Part shown: positions 1 through 7,496 of the stretch, one piece after another
Position numbering within the stretch: position 1 is the stretch's first letter
How the letters are laid out: the number at the start of each line of letters is the position of its first letter
Program-made: the position numbers and the translations under genes
Assembly (NCBI GenBank): GCA_021808875.1
Contig: JAKBAU010000059.1
Location: 1 to 13,969, forward strand
From: Pseudomonadota bacterium
GTDB taxonomy: Bacteria; Pseudomonadota; Alphaproteobacteria; Micropepsales; Micropepsaceae
DNA: 13,969 bases
Reading direction: 5' to 3'
Notes under the pieces: model-generated
Told to the model about the DNA's origin: nothing
What the model saw: only the letters and a program-made list of their open reading frames with translations
Databases searched by the model: none

Positions 1-411
1 GAGCTGGGCACCTACCTCGTCGATGGGCTGATGGAGCTCGACCGGCTCAATCTGCTGTTTCCCGGCCTGAAAACCCCAGGCTCGCGCGAGCGGCTGCTGG
101 GGATTGCCTGCCATCAGATCGGATACGCCACCAGCCCCAAACCCGTGCCCGGCGGCAAGCCTGAGATAACCGAGCACGCAGGCACCGAGGCCCAGCAGGC
201 GCTATTGGCCGATCTCGAAACCCTCACCCTGCAGGTCAGTGACGTGCTGCGGGACCTGCGGCTGTTACGGGCAAAAGCCGAGGCTGCCCGCGAGATTTTG
301 GGCGCCCATTTGGTCTGGACCAGAACGGATACGCAGAACGCCGAGGCCCTGGTCGCGGCACTGGGTGAAATGGCCGAACTGCATAGCCGCCATATCGAGC
401 CGCTTTTGTAA
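1..411 (+). CDS. 3' end of an unrecognised protein (partial, start outside window)
   Basis: The frame is open from the first base, so this is probably the C-terminal part of a longer gene and not a 126-residue protein starting at the ATG at 31. About 136 residues are visible, ending at TAA 409-411. The N-terminal visible part contains a Leu/Gly/Arg-rich stretch (ELDRLNLLFPGLKTPGSRER). The second half is Ala/Leu/Glu-rich and looks helical, possibly coiled coil, from about residue 60 to 110. I see no catalytic motif, signal peptide or membrane segment and do not recognise the family. It is separated from the hsd operon by an intrinsic terminator, so it is a different transcription unit. Codon use resembles hsdM. 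Coding status is supported by the uninterrupted frame and the terminator just after its stop. Confidence 0.7.
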   Translation, partial: ELGTYLVDGLMELDRLNLLFPGLKTPGSRERLLGIACHQIGYATSPKPVPGGKPEITEHAGTEAQQALLADLETLTLQVSDVLRDLRLLRAKAEAAREILGAHLVWTRTDTQNAEALVAALGEMAELHSRHIEPLL

Positions 412-432
412 ACCGGGCTGCATACCGTATTG

Positions 433-452
433 GCGTGCAATTAATTGCACGC
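433..452. repeat. Perfect 20-bp palindrome upstream of the hsd operon
   Basis: GCGTGCAATT is followed directly by its reverse complement AATTGCACGC, with no spacer. It lies 21 bp after the stop of the preceding gene and abuts the GGGAGGC terminator stem. Its 14-bp core (436-449) recurs with one change at 7166-7179, just after hsdR and upstream of the second operon. It may extend the terminator hairpin, bind a dimeric protein, or be part of a repeated cassette boundary. Confidence 0.75.
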
Positions 453-453
453 G

Positions 454-488
454 GGGAGGCTCTTAAACGGGCCTCCCTTTGCATTTTT
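454..488 (+). terminator. Intrinsic terminator after the first gene
   Basis: GGGAGGC (454-460) pairs with GCCTCCC (471-477) around a 10-nt loop, and a T-rich tract TTTGCATTTTT (478-488) follows. This is a classic rho-independent layout for the gene ending at 411. It isolates the hsd operon from upstream transcription. Confidence 0.8.
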
Positions 489-576
489 AGCCCCAATTAT
501 CGCCCCTTTTTTGGAACCGAAAATCCCACCAGTTCCAGCGCATACCCCATCCCTCAATCGCAGGTATTTTTTCAAC

Positions 577-603
577 GGTTGACATCCCAATCGGACCGGG
601 AAA
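577..603 (+). promoter_or_regulatory. Promoter-like element upstream of hsdM (copy A of a shared 27-bp block)
   Basis: The block begins GGTTGACAT and ends ACCGGGAAA. It contains a perfect -35 hexamer TTGACA (579-584). At 17-bp spacing the -10 position is AACTGT (602-607), a poor match, so a pure housekeeping promoter is uncertain. TCAAC-G-GTTGA (572-582) forms a small palindrome over the -35 box. The same block occurs at 7420-7446 upstream of the second operon with four substitutions, all in the interior. The conserved spacer suggests an operator or a non-standard promoter. It lies 39 bp upstream of the hsdM start. Confidence 0.55.
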
Positions 604-642
604 CTGTCCTATCAACCACCTCGACTTCCAAAGGCAGCCCTG

Positions 643-2484
643 ATGAGCCAATCCGCGTCGTCCCTCTCCTCTCTCATCTGGTCTGTGGCCGACCTGCTGC
701 GGGGCGATTACAAGCCCTCCGAATACGGCAAGGTCATCCTGCCCTTCACGGTGCTGCGCCGCCTGGATTGCGTGCTCGCCCCGACAAAATCCGCCGTTTT
801 GGCCGAAGTTGAGGCCAAGCAGAAGGCCGGGCTCAACCCCGAGCCCTTCCTGCTCAAAATCGCCAAGCTCAATTTCGTCAATATTTCGGCGCTCGACATG
901 GCCAAGCTGGTCGGCGACCAGGACAACATCGCCACCAACCTCACCGCCTATATCCAAGGCTTCACCGCCCCGGTGCGCGATATCTTCGAGCGCTTCCGCT
1001 TCACCGAGCAGCTCGACCGCCTGCGCAAGGCGGGTCTCCTCTACCAGGTGACCGAGAAATTCGCCGGCTTCGACCTCTCCCCCGCCTTTGTCACCAACCA
1101 CGACATGGGCCTCGCCTTCGAGGAGCTGATCCGCAAATTCGCCGAGGCCTCCAACGAGACGGCTGGTGAGCATTTCACCCCCCGCGACGCCATCAAACTC
1201 ATGGTGAACCTTCTGTTTGTTGAGGATGACGACATCCTCACCCCCGGCACGCCTGCCGTCCGCACCATCTACGACCCCACGGCCGGCACGGGTGGCATGC
1301 TCTCGGTCGCGGCGGAGCATCTGCTCGAGCATAACCCCGATGCCAAGCTCACCATGTTCGGCCAGGAGCTGAACGACGAATCCTACGCCATTTGTAAGGC
1401 GGACATGCTCATCAAAGGCCAGGATATCCGCAACATTGCGCCCGGCAACACGCTCTCGGGCGATGAACATGCCGGGCGCAAGTTCGACTATATGCTCTCC
1501 AACCCGCCCTTTGGCGTGGAGTGGAAGAAGGTGGAGAAGGAAATCCGCCGCGAGCATGAGGAAAAGGGCTTTGCCGGGCGCTTTGGTCCTGGCCTGCCGC
1601 GCATTTCTGATGGCTCGATGCTTTTTCTCCTCCACCTCGTCTCCAAAATGCGCCCGGCGCAGGAGGGTGGCAGCCGGTTTGGCATTGTGCTCAACGGCTC
1701 GCCCTTGTTCACAGGCGGCGCCGGCTCGGGCGAGTCTGAGATCCGGCGCTATATGCTGGAGAGCGATCTGGTCGAGGCCATCATCGCCCTGCCGACCGAC
1801 ATGTTCTTTAACACCGGCATCGCCACCTATGTGTGGATCGTCTCCAACCGCAAGCCGGCCGCGCGCAAGGGGTTTGTGCAGCTCATCGATGGCTCCGGGT
1901 TTTGGCGCAAGATGCGCAAGAGCCTCGGCTCCAAGCGCCGCGAGATGGGCGATGACGACATCGCCACCATCACCCGCCTGTTCGCCGATTTTGCCGAGGC
2001 GCGGCTTGCCACCATCACCACGGCCGATGGCGCTTCGCGTACCGAGATCATCCGTGCCGATGAGGCCGAGCCCGCCGCGCCCGAGGGCGGCAAGGTAAAA
2101 CTCGCCCCGCTCTCGCGCATTTTTGCGAATGAGGCGTTTGGCTACCGCACCATCACGGTGGAGCGGCCTTTGCTGGATGATAAAGGCAAGCCCGTGCTGG
2201 GCGTGAAGGGCAAGCAAAAGGGCCTGCCCCAGCCCAACCCTGAGCTGCGTGATACCGAAAATGTGCCGCTGGCCGAGGACGTGGAGAGCTACTTCGCCCG
2301 CGAGGTGCTGCCCCACGCGGCTGATGCCTGGATTGACGAGGCAAAGACCAAGATTGGCTACGAAATCCCCTTCAACCGGCATTTTTATGTGTTTGCGCCG
2401 CCGCGTAGCCTGGAGGAGATCGACGCGGATTTGGCCCAGGTGGTCGGGCGCATCCAGACCATGCTGGGCGAGGTGATGGCATGA
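643..2484 (+). CDS. hsdM: Type I restriction-modification DNA methyltransferase subunit HsdM
   Basis: N6-adenine methyltransferase subunit; with HsdS it makes the modification enzyme that marks host recognition sites, and it is also part of the HsdR-containing restriction complex. The 613-residue protein has the family N-terminal block ([20 protein letters not shown], residues 13-32), the SAM-binding motif I DPTAGTGG (211-218) and the catalytic NPPF motif (287-290). The C-terminal block with [15 protein letters not shown] is also typical of this subfamily. It is longer than EcoR124I HsdM (about 520 residues, from memory), the extra length being mostly C-terminal. The ATG at 643 is supported by AAGG at 631-634 and by the family-typical [13 protein letters not shown] start. 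It is the first gene of the operon, downstream of the shared promoter-like block. Its stop overlaps the next ATG as ATGA. All catalytic residues are intact, so I expect an active enzyme. Confidence 0.97.
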   Translation: MSQSASSLSSLIWSVADLLRGDYKPSEYGKVILPFTVLRRLDCVLAPTKSAVLAEVEAKQKAGLNPEPFLLKIAKLNFVNISALDMAKLVGDQDNIATNLTAYIQGFTAPVRDIFERFRFTEQLDRLRKAGLLYQVTEKFAGFDLSPAFVTNHDMGLAFEELIRKFAEASNETAGEHFTPRDAIKLMVNLLFVEDDDILTPGTPAVRTIYDPTAGTGGMLSVAAEHLLEHNPDAKLTMFGQELNDESYAICKADMLIKGQDIRNIAPGNTLSGDEHAGRKFDYMLSNPPFGVEWKKVEKEIRREHEEKGFAGRFGPGLPRISDGSMLFLLHLVSKMRPAQEGGSRFGIVLNGSPLFTGGAGSGESEIRRYMLESDLVEAIIALPTDMFFNTGIATYVWIVSNRKPAARKGFVQLIDGSGFWRKMRKSLGSKRREMGDDDIATITRLFADFAEARLATITTADGASRTEIIRADEAEPAAPEGGKVKLAPLSRIFANEAFGYRTITVERPLLDDKGKPVLGVKGKQKGLPQPNPELRDTENVPLAEDVESYFAREVLPHAADAWIDEAKTKIGYEIPFNRHFYVFAPPRSLEEIDADLAQVVGRIQTMLGEVMA

Positions 2485-2690
2485 GCGGCAAAATTCTGCC
2501 CCACAGCCGCACGGCAACTTGTAAGTATCACTTACGAGTTCAGCCCAGGGGTGGGCTGACCGCAGCCGCAACTGTCAAAGATTATTTGACAGTTCACCCG
2601 GGTGGGGTGTGCCATCTGGCCAAGCTCGGCGCGGAGCTTTCTGCTGTTATGGGGCGGGTTTCGGCCATGCCCGGGGAGCTGGCGGCATGA
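2481..2690 (+). CDS. Small ORF between hsdM and hsdS with an internal peptide repeat
   Basis: This 69-residue ORF overlaps hsdM by ATGA at its start and hsdS by ATGA at its end, and GAGG lies 7 nt before its ATG. It is therefore very likely at least translated through. No domain is complete. Two internal segments repeat: [14 protein letters not shown] (residues 12-25) and [13 protein letters not shown] (residues 30-42), each encoded by a 25-bp DNA palindrome plus a G/C-rich tail. From memory these resemble a conserved segment of RhuM-family proteins, which occur in some type I RM operons. I infer a remnant of such a gene, a selfish palindromic insertion that kept the frame, or a small coupling peptide. 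The tail ([17 protein letters not shown]) is helical-looking and not recognised. A functional protein is unproven. Confidence 0.4.
   Translation: MSGKILPHSRTATCKYHLRVQPRGGLTAAATVKDYLTVHPGGVCHLAKLGAELSAVMGRVSAMPGELAA
2516..2604. repeat. Two tandem palindromic units in the hsdM-hsdS spacer
   Basis: Unit 1 is AACTTGTAAGT (2516-2526), ATC, ACTTACGAGTT (2530-2540), with 10 of 11 arm positions paired. It is followed by a second hairpin CAGCCCA-GGGG-TGGGCTG (2541-2558). Unit 2 is AACTGTCAAA (2570-2579), GATTA, TTTGACAGTT (2585-2594), a perfect 10-bp stem, followed by the palindrome CACCCGGGTG (2595-2604). Both units have 25-bp palindromes beginning AACT and ending AGTT, and CAGCCGCA lies in front of each (2504-2511 and 2563-2570). 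The spacer could fold into a chain of hairpins in the mRNA or bind dimeric proteins as DNA. Confidence 0.85.
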
Positions 2691-4033
2691 GCACGCGGCG
2701 GTATCCGGCTTATAAAGACAGCGGGGTGGAGTGGCTGGGCGAGGTGCCTGTTGGTTGGGGCGTCGAGCCTCTTTGGGCAAATTCATCATGCAATGACGAG
2801 GTTTTACCCGAGACCACTCCGCCGAATTACGAGTTCGAGTATGTGGAGATTTCTGACGTTAGTCAGGTTGAAGGTGTTGGGACTGGTGTCACGGTAAGCT
2901 TCGCAGATGCGCCCTCCCGTGCCAGACGAATTGCGCGTGGTTCGGATGTCCTTGTTTCGACGGTGAGGACTTATCTCCGGGCAATCGCGGCGGTGCCTTC
3001 AGAGAGAGATAGTGTTGTAGCATCAACTGGCTTTGCCGTTTTCCGCTCAAGAAGCCTTTCCCCAACCTTTTTGGTCTACCTGTTTCACGCCGAATATCTT
3101 GTCGCGGAGATCATCTCGCGTTCTACAGGGGTAAGCTATCCGGCGATTAATGCCAGCACTATTCAAAAGCTGAAGATTCCGGTTCCGTCTATAGCCGAAC
3201 AGAACGCCATTGCCACCTTCCTTGACCGCGAGACCGCGAAGATCGACGCACTGATTGCTGAGCAGGAGCGCCTGATTGCCCTCCTGCAGGAAAAGCGGCA
3301 GGCAGTGATCTCCCAGGCCGTCACCAAGGGCCTCGATCCAACCGTCCCGATGAAGGATTCAGGCGTGGAGTGGCTGGGGATGGTGCCGGAGCATTGGGAC
3401 ACTTATGGATTTCTTCGCGGTTTCAACGTTGTGTACCGTTATCCTACCTATTTTGATATTTCATATGAACAAAGTGGAATACCGGAGATTCGTGGAGAGG
3501 CAATCGGACTCGATGGTCAAATAGTAGAGCTAGACGACATGCGGTTCATTTCTCCGAAAACAAACAGCAAGTTTCCTATGACGCAATTGGCGTTGAATGA
3601 CTTGGTGATGTCCGTAAGAGGCACTTTAGGAAAAATCGGTTTGGTCGACGAAAAATTTGTCGGTGCTAATATTACGGCAAATTTGTTGCGGCTTTCCCCA
3701 GATCCGTCCCTTGTAAGGGCGGAATTTCTTGTTTGGCTTATGCGGGCGGAGTTGTTCACAATTCAATTAGATCTTGTTTCCTCGCAGACTACTATCAAGA
3801 CCGTTACCGTACCCCAGCTTGGCCAGATAAAAATTCCAGTCCCCTCGCTTCAAGAGCAAAAAGACATAACGACATTTCTTAAACATGAATGCCAAAAAAT
3901 GGAGGGGCTAAAGGAAGAGGCTAATAAGGCCATCACCCTCCTCCGAGAACGCCGCGCCGCGCTCATCTCCGCCGCCGTTACGGGCAAAATAGACGTCCGC
4001 GCGGCGGGCGCAGCCGCCCAGGAGGCCGCATGA
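2687..4033 (+). CDS. hsdS: Type I restriction-modification specificity subunit HsdS
   Basis: HsdS holds the DNA-recognition function shared by the methyltransferase and the restriction complex. The 448-residue protein shows the usual two-fold design. DSGVEWLG occurs near residues 11-18 and again near 224-231. A conserved helical spacer follows each target recognition domain: IPVPSIAEQNAIATFLDRE from about 164, and IPVPSLQEQKDITTFLK from about 383. TRD1 is about 25-160 and TRD2 about 235-380, so both half-sites of a bipartite target should be read. The start at 2687 is supported by GGAG at 2675-2678 and by ATGA overlap with the preceding small ORF; an upstream in-frame ATG at 2609 lacks both. 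The TRD-coding stretches are visibly AT-richer than the flanking constant regions, as expected from TRD exchange. No frameshift is seen. The recognition sequence cannot be read from this alone. Confidence 0.95.
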   Translation: MSTRRYPAYKDSGVEWLGEVPVGWGVEPLWANSSCNDEVLPETTPPNYEFEYVEISDVSQVEGVGTGVTVSFADAPSRARRIARGSDVLVSTVRTYLRAIAAVPSERDSVVASTGFAVFRSRSLSPTFLVYLFHAEYLVAEIISRSTGVSYPAINASTIQKLKIPVPSIAEQNAIATFLDRETAKIDALIAEQERLIALLQEKRQAVISQAVTKGLDPTVPMKDSGVEWLGMVPEHWDTYGFLRGFNVVYRYPTYFDISYEQSGIPEIRGEAIGLDGQIVELDDMRFISPKTNSKFPMTQLALNDLVMSVRGTLGKIGLVDEKFVGANITANLLRLSPDPSLVRAEFLVWLMRAELFTIQLDLVSSQTTIKTVTVPQLGQIKIPVPSLQEQKDITTFLKHECQKMEGLKEEANKAITLLRERRAALISAAVTGKIDVRAAGAAAQEAA

Positions 4034-7000
4034 GCCTGCACAAGGAACAAAAATTCGAGGATGGCATTTGCGACCATCTGGCCGCCCAGGGCTGGCTGTA
4101 TGAAGAGGGCGCGGCCAGCCGGTATGACCGGGCGAAGGCGCTGTTCACCGAGGATTTTTGCGCCTGGGTGCAGGCCAGCCAGCCCGATGCCTGGGCCGCG
4201 CTGGGGGCGATGCATGGGGACAAGGCGGGGGCGATCATCGCCGAGCGGCTGCGCAGCGCGCTAGATAAGCAAGGCACGCTGCTGTTGCTGCGCCAAGGGC
4301 TGGATATTGTCGGGCTAAAACAGGCGCTCAGCCTGTGCCAGTTCCGCCCAGCACTGGGCATGAACGAGGCGCTGCAAGCCCGCTACGCCGCCAACTGCTT
4401 ACGCGTGGTGCGGCAAGTGCGGTTTTCCACGCAGAATGAGCAGAGCATCGACCTGGTGCTGTTTCTCAACGGCATTCCCGTCGCCACGGCCGAGCTGAAG
4501 TCAGACTACACGCAATCTGTGCAGGACGCGGTGGACCAGTACCGGTTTGACCGTAACCCCAAGCCAGCCGGGCGCAATGTGCCAGAGCCGCTGCTCGCCT
4601 TCCCCGGCGGGGCGCTGGTGCATTTTGCCGTGAGCAATAGCGAGGTGCAGATGACCACGCGTCTGGCCGGGGCTGAGACGGTGTTTCTGCCCTTCAACAA
4701 GGGCAATGCGGGCGGGGCGGGTAATCCGCCCAACCCCAATGGCGCGCCGACGGCTTACCTATGGGAAGAGGTGTGGCAGCGCGAGAGCTGGCTGGAAATT
4801 CTGGGCCGCTACATTGTGCCCGTGCGCAATACCAAGAACCAGCTCGGCGGCTGGATTTTCCCGCGCTTTCATCAGCTCGATGCCACGCGCCGGCTGGTGA
4901 AGGCGGTGCTGCAGGATGGCCCGGGCGGGCGCTATCTGATCGAGCATTCGGCAGGCTCAGGCAAAACCAACTCCATCGCCTGGACGGCGCATTTTCTGGC
5001 TGATCTGCACAATGCGGCCAATGAAAAACTGTTTGATACGGTGATTGTGGTCTCGGACCGCACGGTGCTGGACAAGCAGCTGCGCGCCGCCGTGGAGGCG
5101 TTTGAGCGCACAAAAGGCGTGGTGGCGACGATTACCGGCGAGGGGGCGAGCAAGAGCCAGGAGCTGGGCAATGCGCTGAAGGCGGGCAAGAAGATCGTGG
5201 TCTGCACGATCCAGACTTTCCCGTTCGCCATAAAGGAGGCGCAGGAGCTGGCGGCGAAGGCCAAGCGGCGCTTTGTGGTCATCGCCGATGAGGCGCATTC
5301 CTCGCAGACCGGGCGCACGGCCTCGGACCTCAAACAAGTGCTGACCCCGCAGGAAGCGGCGGATTTGGAGGATGGCGGGGAATATAGCATCGAGGATTTG
5401 CTGGCCGCGCGCATGGCGGCCCGCGCCCAGGCGGCGGATGGCATTACCTATGTCGCCTTCACCGCCACGCCCAAGGCGAAGACGCTGGAGATGTTCGGCA
5501 CCCGCCCAAACCCGGACCTGCCCGCGGGGCCAGAGAATTTGCCAAGCGCGTTCCACCTTTACTCGATGCGCCAGGCGATCGAGGAAGGGTTCATCCTGGA
5601 TGTGCTGCGAAACTACACCTCGTACAAGATGGCCTTCCGGCTGACGCATAATGGCCGCGAGGTGAGCGAGGCGGAGGTTGAGGCTGATGCGGCACGCAAG
5701 GGTATTATGGGCTGGGTACGGCTGCATCCGGCCAATATCGCGGCGCGGGTGCAGATTGTGGTCGAGCATTTCCGCCAGAATGTCGCCCATCTGCTGAACG
5801 GCCGGGCGAAAGCCATGGTGGTGACGGCGAGCCGCAAGGAAGCCGTGCGCTGGAAAGTGGCGATGGAGAGCTACATCAAGCAGCGCGGCTACCCGATTGG
5901 GCTGCTGGTCGCCTTCTCGGGCGAGGTGAACGACCCTGAGACCGGGCCGGAGGCGTTCAGCGAGACCAACATGAACCCCGGCCTGCGCGGGCGGGATTTG
6001 CGCGATGCCTTCGCCACTTCGGAATATTCCATCCTGCTGGTGGCCAATAAATTCCAGACGGGATTTGATCAGCCCTTGCTGTGCGGCATGTATGTGGACC
6101 GCAAGCTAGGCGGGCTGCAGGCGGTGCAGACGCTTTCCCGCCTTAACCGCACTTTGCCCGATGGCACGAAAGACACGACCTATGTGGTCGATTTTGTGAA
6201 TGAGCCGGCGGAGATATTAAAGGCGTTCCAGCAATATTACACCACGGCCGAGCTGGCGGATGTGAGCGACCCAAACATCGTGCTGGATTTGCGCAACAAG
6301 CTCGATTCCGCCGGGATGTATGATTGGTTCGAGGTTGAGCGCGTGGCCGCCGTGACCGTGAACCCCAAGGCAACGCAAGGGCAGTTGGACGCTGCCATCG
6401 GCCCGGTAAGCAACCGGCTGCTGACACGCTACAAGGCCGCCGCAAAGGCCGCGCGGGAGGCTATACCGGGTTCAGCAGACGCCCAGGACCGGAAAGATGA
6501 GGCCGATGCGCTCATCCTGTTCAAACGCGACCTGGGTAATTTCAACCGGGCCTATGAGTTTCTCGGCCAGATGTTTGATTACGGGAACACGGATTACGAG
6601 AAGCTCTACGTGTTCGCCAAACTGCTGGTGCCGCTGCTGGATTATGGGCGGGAACGGGAGGGCATCGACCTCTCAGCCCTACGCCTGACCCATCACAAGA
6701 TGCGCGATCTCGGCCAGCAACGGCTGAACCTCGATGGTGAAGCTGGTGCGCCGCTGGCACCCATGACAGATGCTGGCTCGGGCCAGGTGCAAGACAAGCA
6801 CAAAATCCGCCTGCGCGAGCTCATCGCGGCGCTGAATGATTTGTTCGAGGGAGATATTACCGAGGGCGACGCCATCAGCTACGTGGATGGAGTTATCAAG
6901 GCGAAAATGCTGGAGTCTGAGGCGTTGCAAGCCCAGGCAAAGGCCAACACCAAGGAGCAATTCGCCAACTCCCCGAACCTGCATGACGAACTGCTCGGGG

Positions 7001-7149
7001 CGATCATGGAAGCCATGGCGGCGCACTCCGAAATGAGCAAGCAGGCGCTGAATTCCGACGATATTCGCACCCGGATGCTGGCAACCCTGATTGGACCTGG
7101 GCAGCTATGGGAGGCATTGAGAAATGGCCCGCAGACGCTTTCCCCATGA
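4030..7149 (+). CDS. hsdR: Type I restriction endonuclease subunit HsdR (helicase-nuclease)
   Basis: The motor and nuclease subunit: it translocates DNA with ATP and cleaves unmethylated DNA at a distance when bound to HsdM and HsdS. At 1039 residues it is essentially the length of EcoR124I HsdR (from memory). Visible features in order are the PD-(D/E)xK nuclease core ending in ELK (residues 155-157), Walker A HSAGSGKT (306-313), DEAH (420-423), TATP (478-481) and the motif VI region QTLSRLNR (700-707), then a helical C-terminal domain. All key residues are present, so it should be active. Its ATG overlaps the hsdS stop as ATGA, with AGGAGG 4 nt upstream. It ends the operon; no strong intrinsic terminator follows, only a weak AT-rich palindrome at 7165-7180. 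Confidence 0.97.
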   Translation: MSLHKEQKFEDGICDHLAAQGWLYEEGAASRYDRAKALFTEDFCAWVQASQPDAWAALGAMHGDKAGAIIAERLRSALDKQGTLLLLRQGLDIVGLKQALSLCQFRPALGMNEALQARYAANCLRVVRQVRFSTQNEQSIDLVLFLNGIPVATAELKSDYTQSVQDAVDQYRFDRNPKPAGRNVPEPLLAFPGGALVHFAVSNSEVQMTTRLAGAETVFLPFNKGNAGGAGNPPNPNGAPTAYLWEEVWQRESWLEILGRYIVPVRNTKNQLGGWIFPRFHQLDATRRLVKAVLQDGPGGRYLIEHSAGSGKTNSIAWTAHFLADLHNAANEKLFDTVIVVSDRTVLDKQLRAAVEAFERTKGVVATITGEGASKSQELGNALKAGKKIVVCTIQTFPFAIKEAQELAAKAKRRFVVIADEAHSSQTGRTASDLKQVLTPQEAADLEDGGEYSIEDLLAARMAARAQAADGITYVAFTATPKAKTLEMFGTRPNPDLPAGPENLPSAFHLYSMRQAIEEGFILDVLRNYTSYKMAFRLTHNGREVSEAEVEADAARKGIMGWVRLHPANIAARVQIVVEHFRQNVAHLLNGRAKAMVVTASRKEAVRWKVAMESYIKQRGYPIGLLVAFSGEVNDPETGPEAFSETNMNPGLRGRDLRDAFATSEYSILLVANKFQTGFDQPLLCGMYVDRKLGGLQAVQTLSRLNRTLPDGTKDTTYVVDFVNEPAEILKAFQQYYTTAELADVSDPNIVLDLRNKLDSAGMYDWFEVERVAAVTVNPKATQGQLDAAIGPVSNRLLTRYKAAAKAAREAIPGSADAQDRKDEADALILFKRDLGNFNRAYEFLGQMFDYGNTDYEKLYVFAKLLVPLLDYGREREGIDLSALRLTHHKMRDLGQQRLNLDGEAGAPLAPMTDAGSGQVQDKHKIRLRELIAALNDLFEGDITEGDAISYVDGVIKAKMLESEALQAQAKANTKEQFANSPNLHDELLGAIMEAMAAHSEMSKQALNSDDIRTRMLATLIGPGQLWEALRNGPQTLSP

Positions 7150-7164
7150 GTGCGGAACGCAGCT

Positions 7165-7187
7165 TTGCAATTGATTGCAAGCCTCCC
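7165..7187. repeat. Palindrome plus GCCTCCC after hsdR, matching the element before hsdM
   Basis: TTGCAAT (7165-7171) and ATTGCAA (7174-7180) form a 7-bp stem around TG, followed directly by GCCTCCC (7181-7187). The core TGCAATTGATTGCA (7166-7179) matches 436-449 at 13 of 14 positions. There too GCCTCCC lies downstream, after an extra 21 bp that carries the other terminator arm. No T-tract follows here, so it is not a convincing intrinsic terminator. Confidence 0.6.
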
Positions 7188-7310
7188 GAGCGAGTTTAGC
7201 TTCTTTGGGCTAGCGTCGGCTTGGCCGGATGATCAACTAGCCGCCAAATAGGGATATTGTCGCAGCGAATTTCAGAGCCACATCGGTCCCTCGTGGACAC
7301 AAACTATCGC

Positions 7311-7360
7311 CGGCCCACTACACAAATGTAGTCAAGCCTCTAACAGACTCCTGGGGGCCG
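7311..7360 (+). other. Possible structured element, nested stems
   Basis: CGGCCC (7311-7316) can pair with GGGCCG (7355-7360). Just inside it, ACTACA-CAAA-TGTAGT (7317-7332) is a perfect 6-bp stem with a 4-nt loop, directly stacked on the outer stem. This could be a 5' leader or small RNA structure, but short stems like these arise by chance. Confidence 0.25.
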
Positions 7361-7419
7361 ACACAATCATCAGAGACCAGGCCTCACAACCGAATTCGTC
7401 CCTTGGCGGCATTCATTCT

Positions 7420-7446
7420 GGTTGACATTTCAACCGCACCGGGAAA
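7420..7446 (+). promoter_or_regulatory. Promoter-like element upstream of the druH-like operon (copy B of the shared block)
   Basis: This copy again begins GGTTGACAT and ends ACCGGGAAA. It differs from 577-603 only at block positions 10, 11, 15 and 18. TTGACA is at 7422-7427; at 17-bp spacing the -10 position is AATAAA (7445-7450), inside an AT-rich run, so it is a better promoter candidate than copy A. GGTTGA-CATT-TCAACC (7420-7435) is a perfect inverted repeat overlapping the -35 box, a plausible repressor site. Confidence 0.6.
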
Positions 7447-7496
7447 TAAATTACTTATCAGAAATTAAGTATTTCGAATTGCAAAGGGCTGCTCTT

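Larger units (their letters stand above)
7150..7496. other. Intergenic leader between hsdR and the second operon
   Basis: No convincing gene, tRNA or IS was found in this stretch. It holds a palindrome at 7165-7180, a possible pair of nested stems at 7311-7360, and the shared promoter-like block at 7420-7446. After that block the sequence becomes AT-rich (7444-7480). A short leader ORF may begin at 7497. The region is on average less GC-rich than the flanking genes. Confidence 0.6.

Noticed and set aside
513..537. GGAAC...GTTCC as an extracytoplasmic-function sigma promoter
   Set aside because: The second half is an inverted copy (GTTCC) and not a CGTT-type -10 at 16-17 bp, so it does not fit the known alphaproteobacterial pattern.
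1436..2098. 220-codon plus-strand open frame inside hsdM in another frame
   Set aside because: The product is an Arg/Pro/Ser-rich string typical of an out-of-frame GC-rich gene, and the hsdM frame is intact across it.
487..2571. 694-codon open frame on the minus strand, opposite hsdM
   Set aside because: The plus strand encodes an HsdM with all its motifs. Long antisense frames are common opposite GC-rich genes with strong third-position bias, and the translated antisense product shows no recognisable motif and is rich in Gly, Ala and Arg/His.
7150..7420. Retron, CRISPR or tRNA in the long intergenic region
   Set aside because: No reverse transcriptase is nearby, no regularly spaced repeats are present, and no cloverleaf or tRNA-like TTCRA arm was found.
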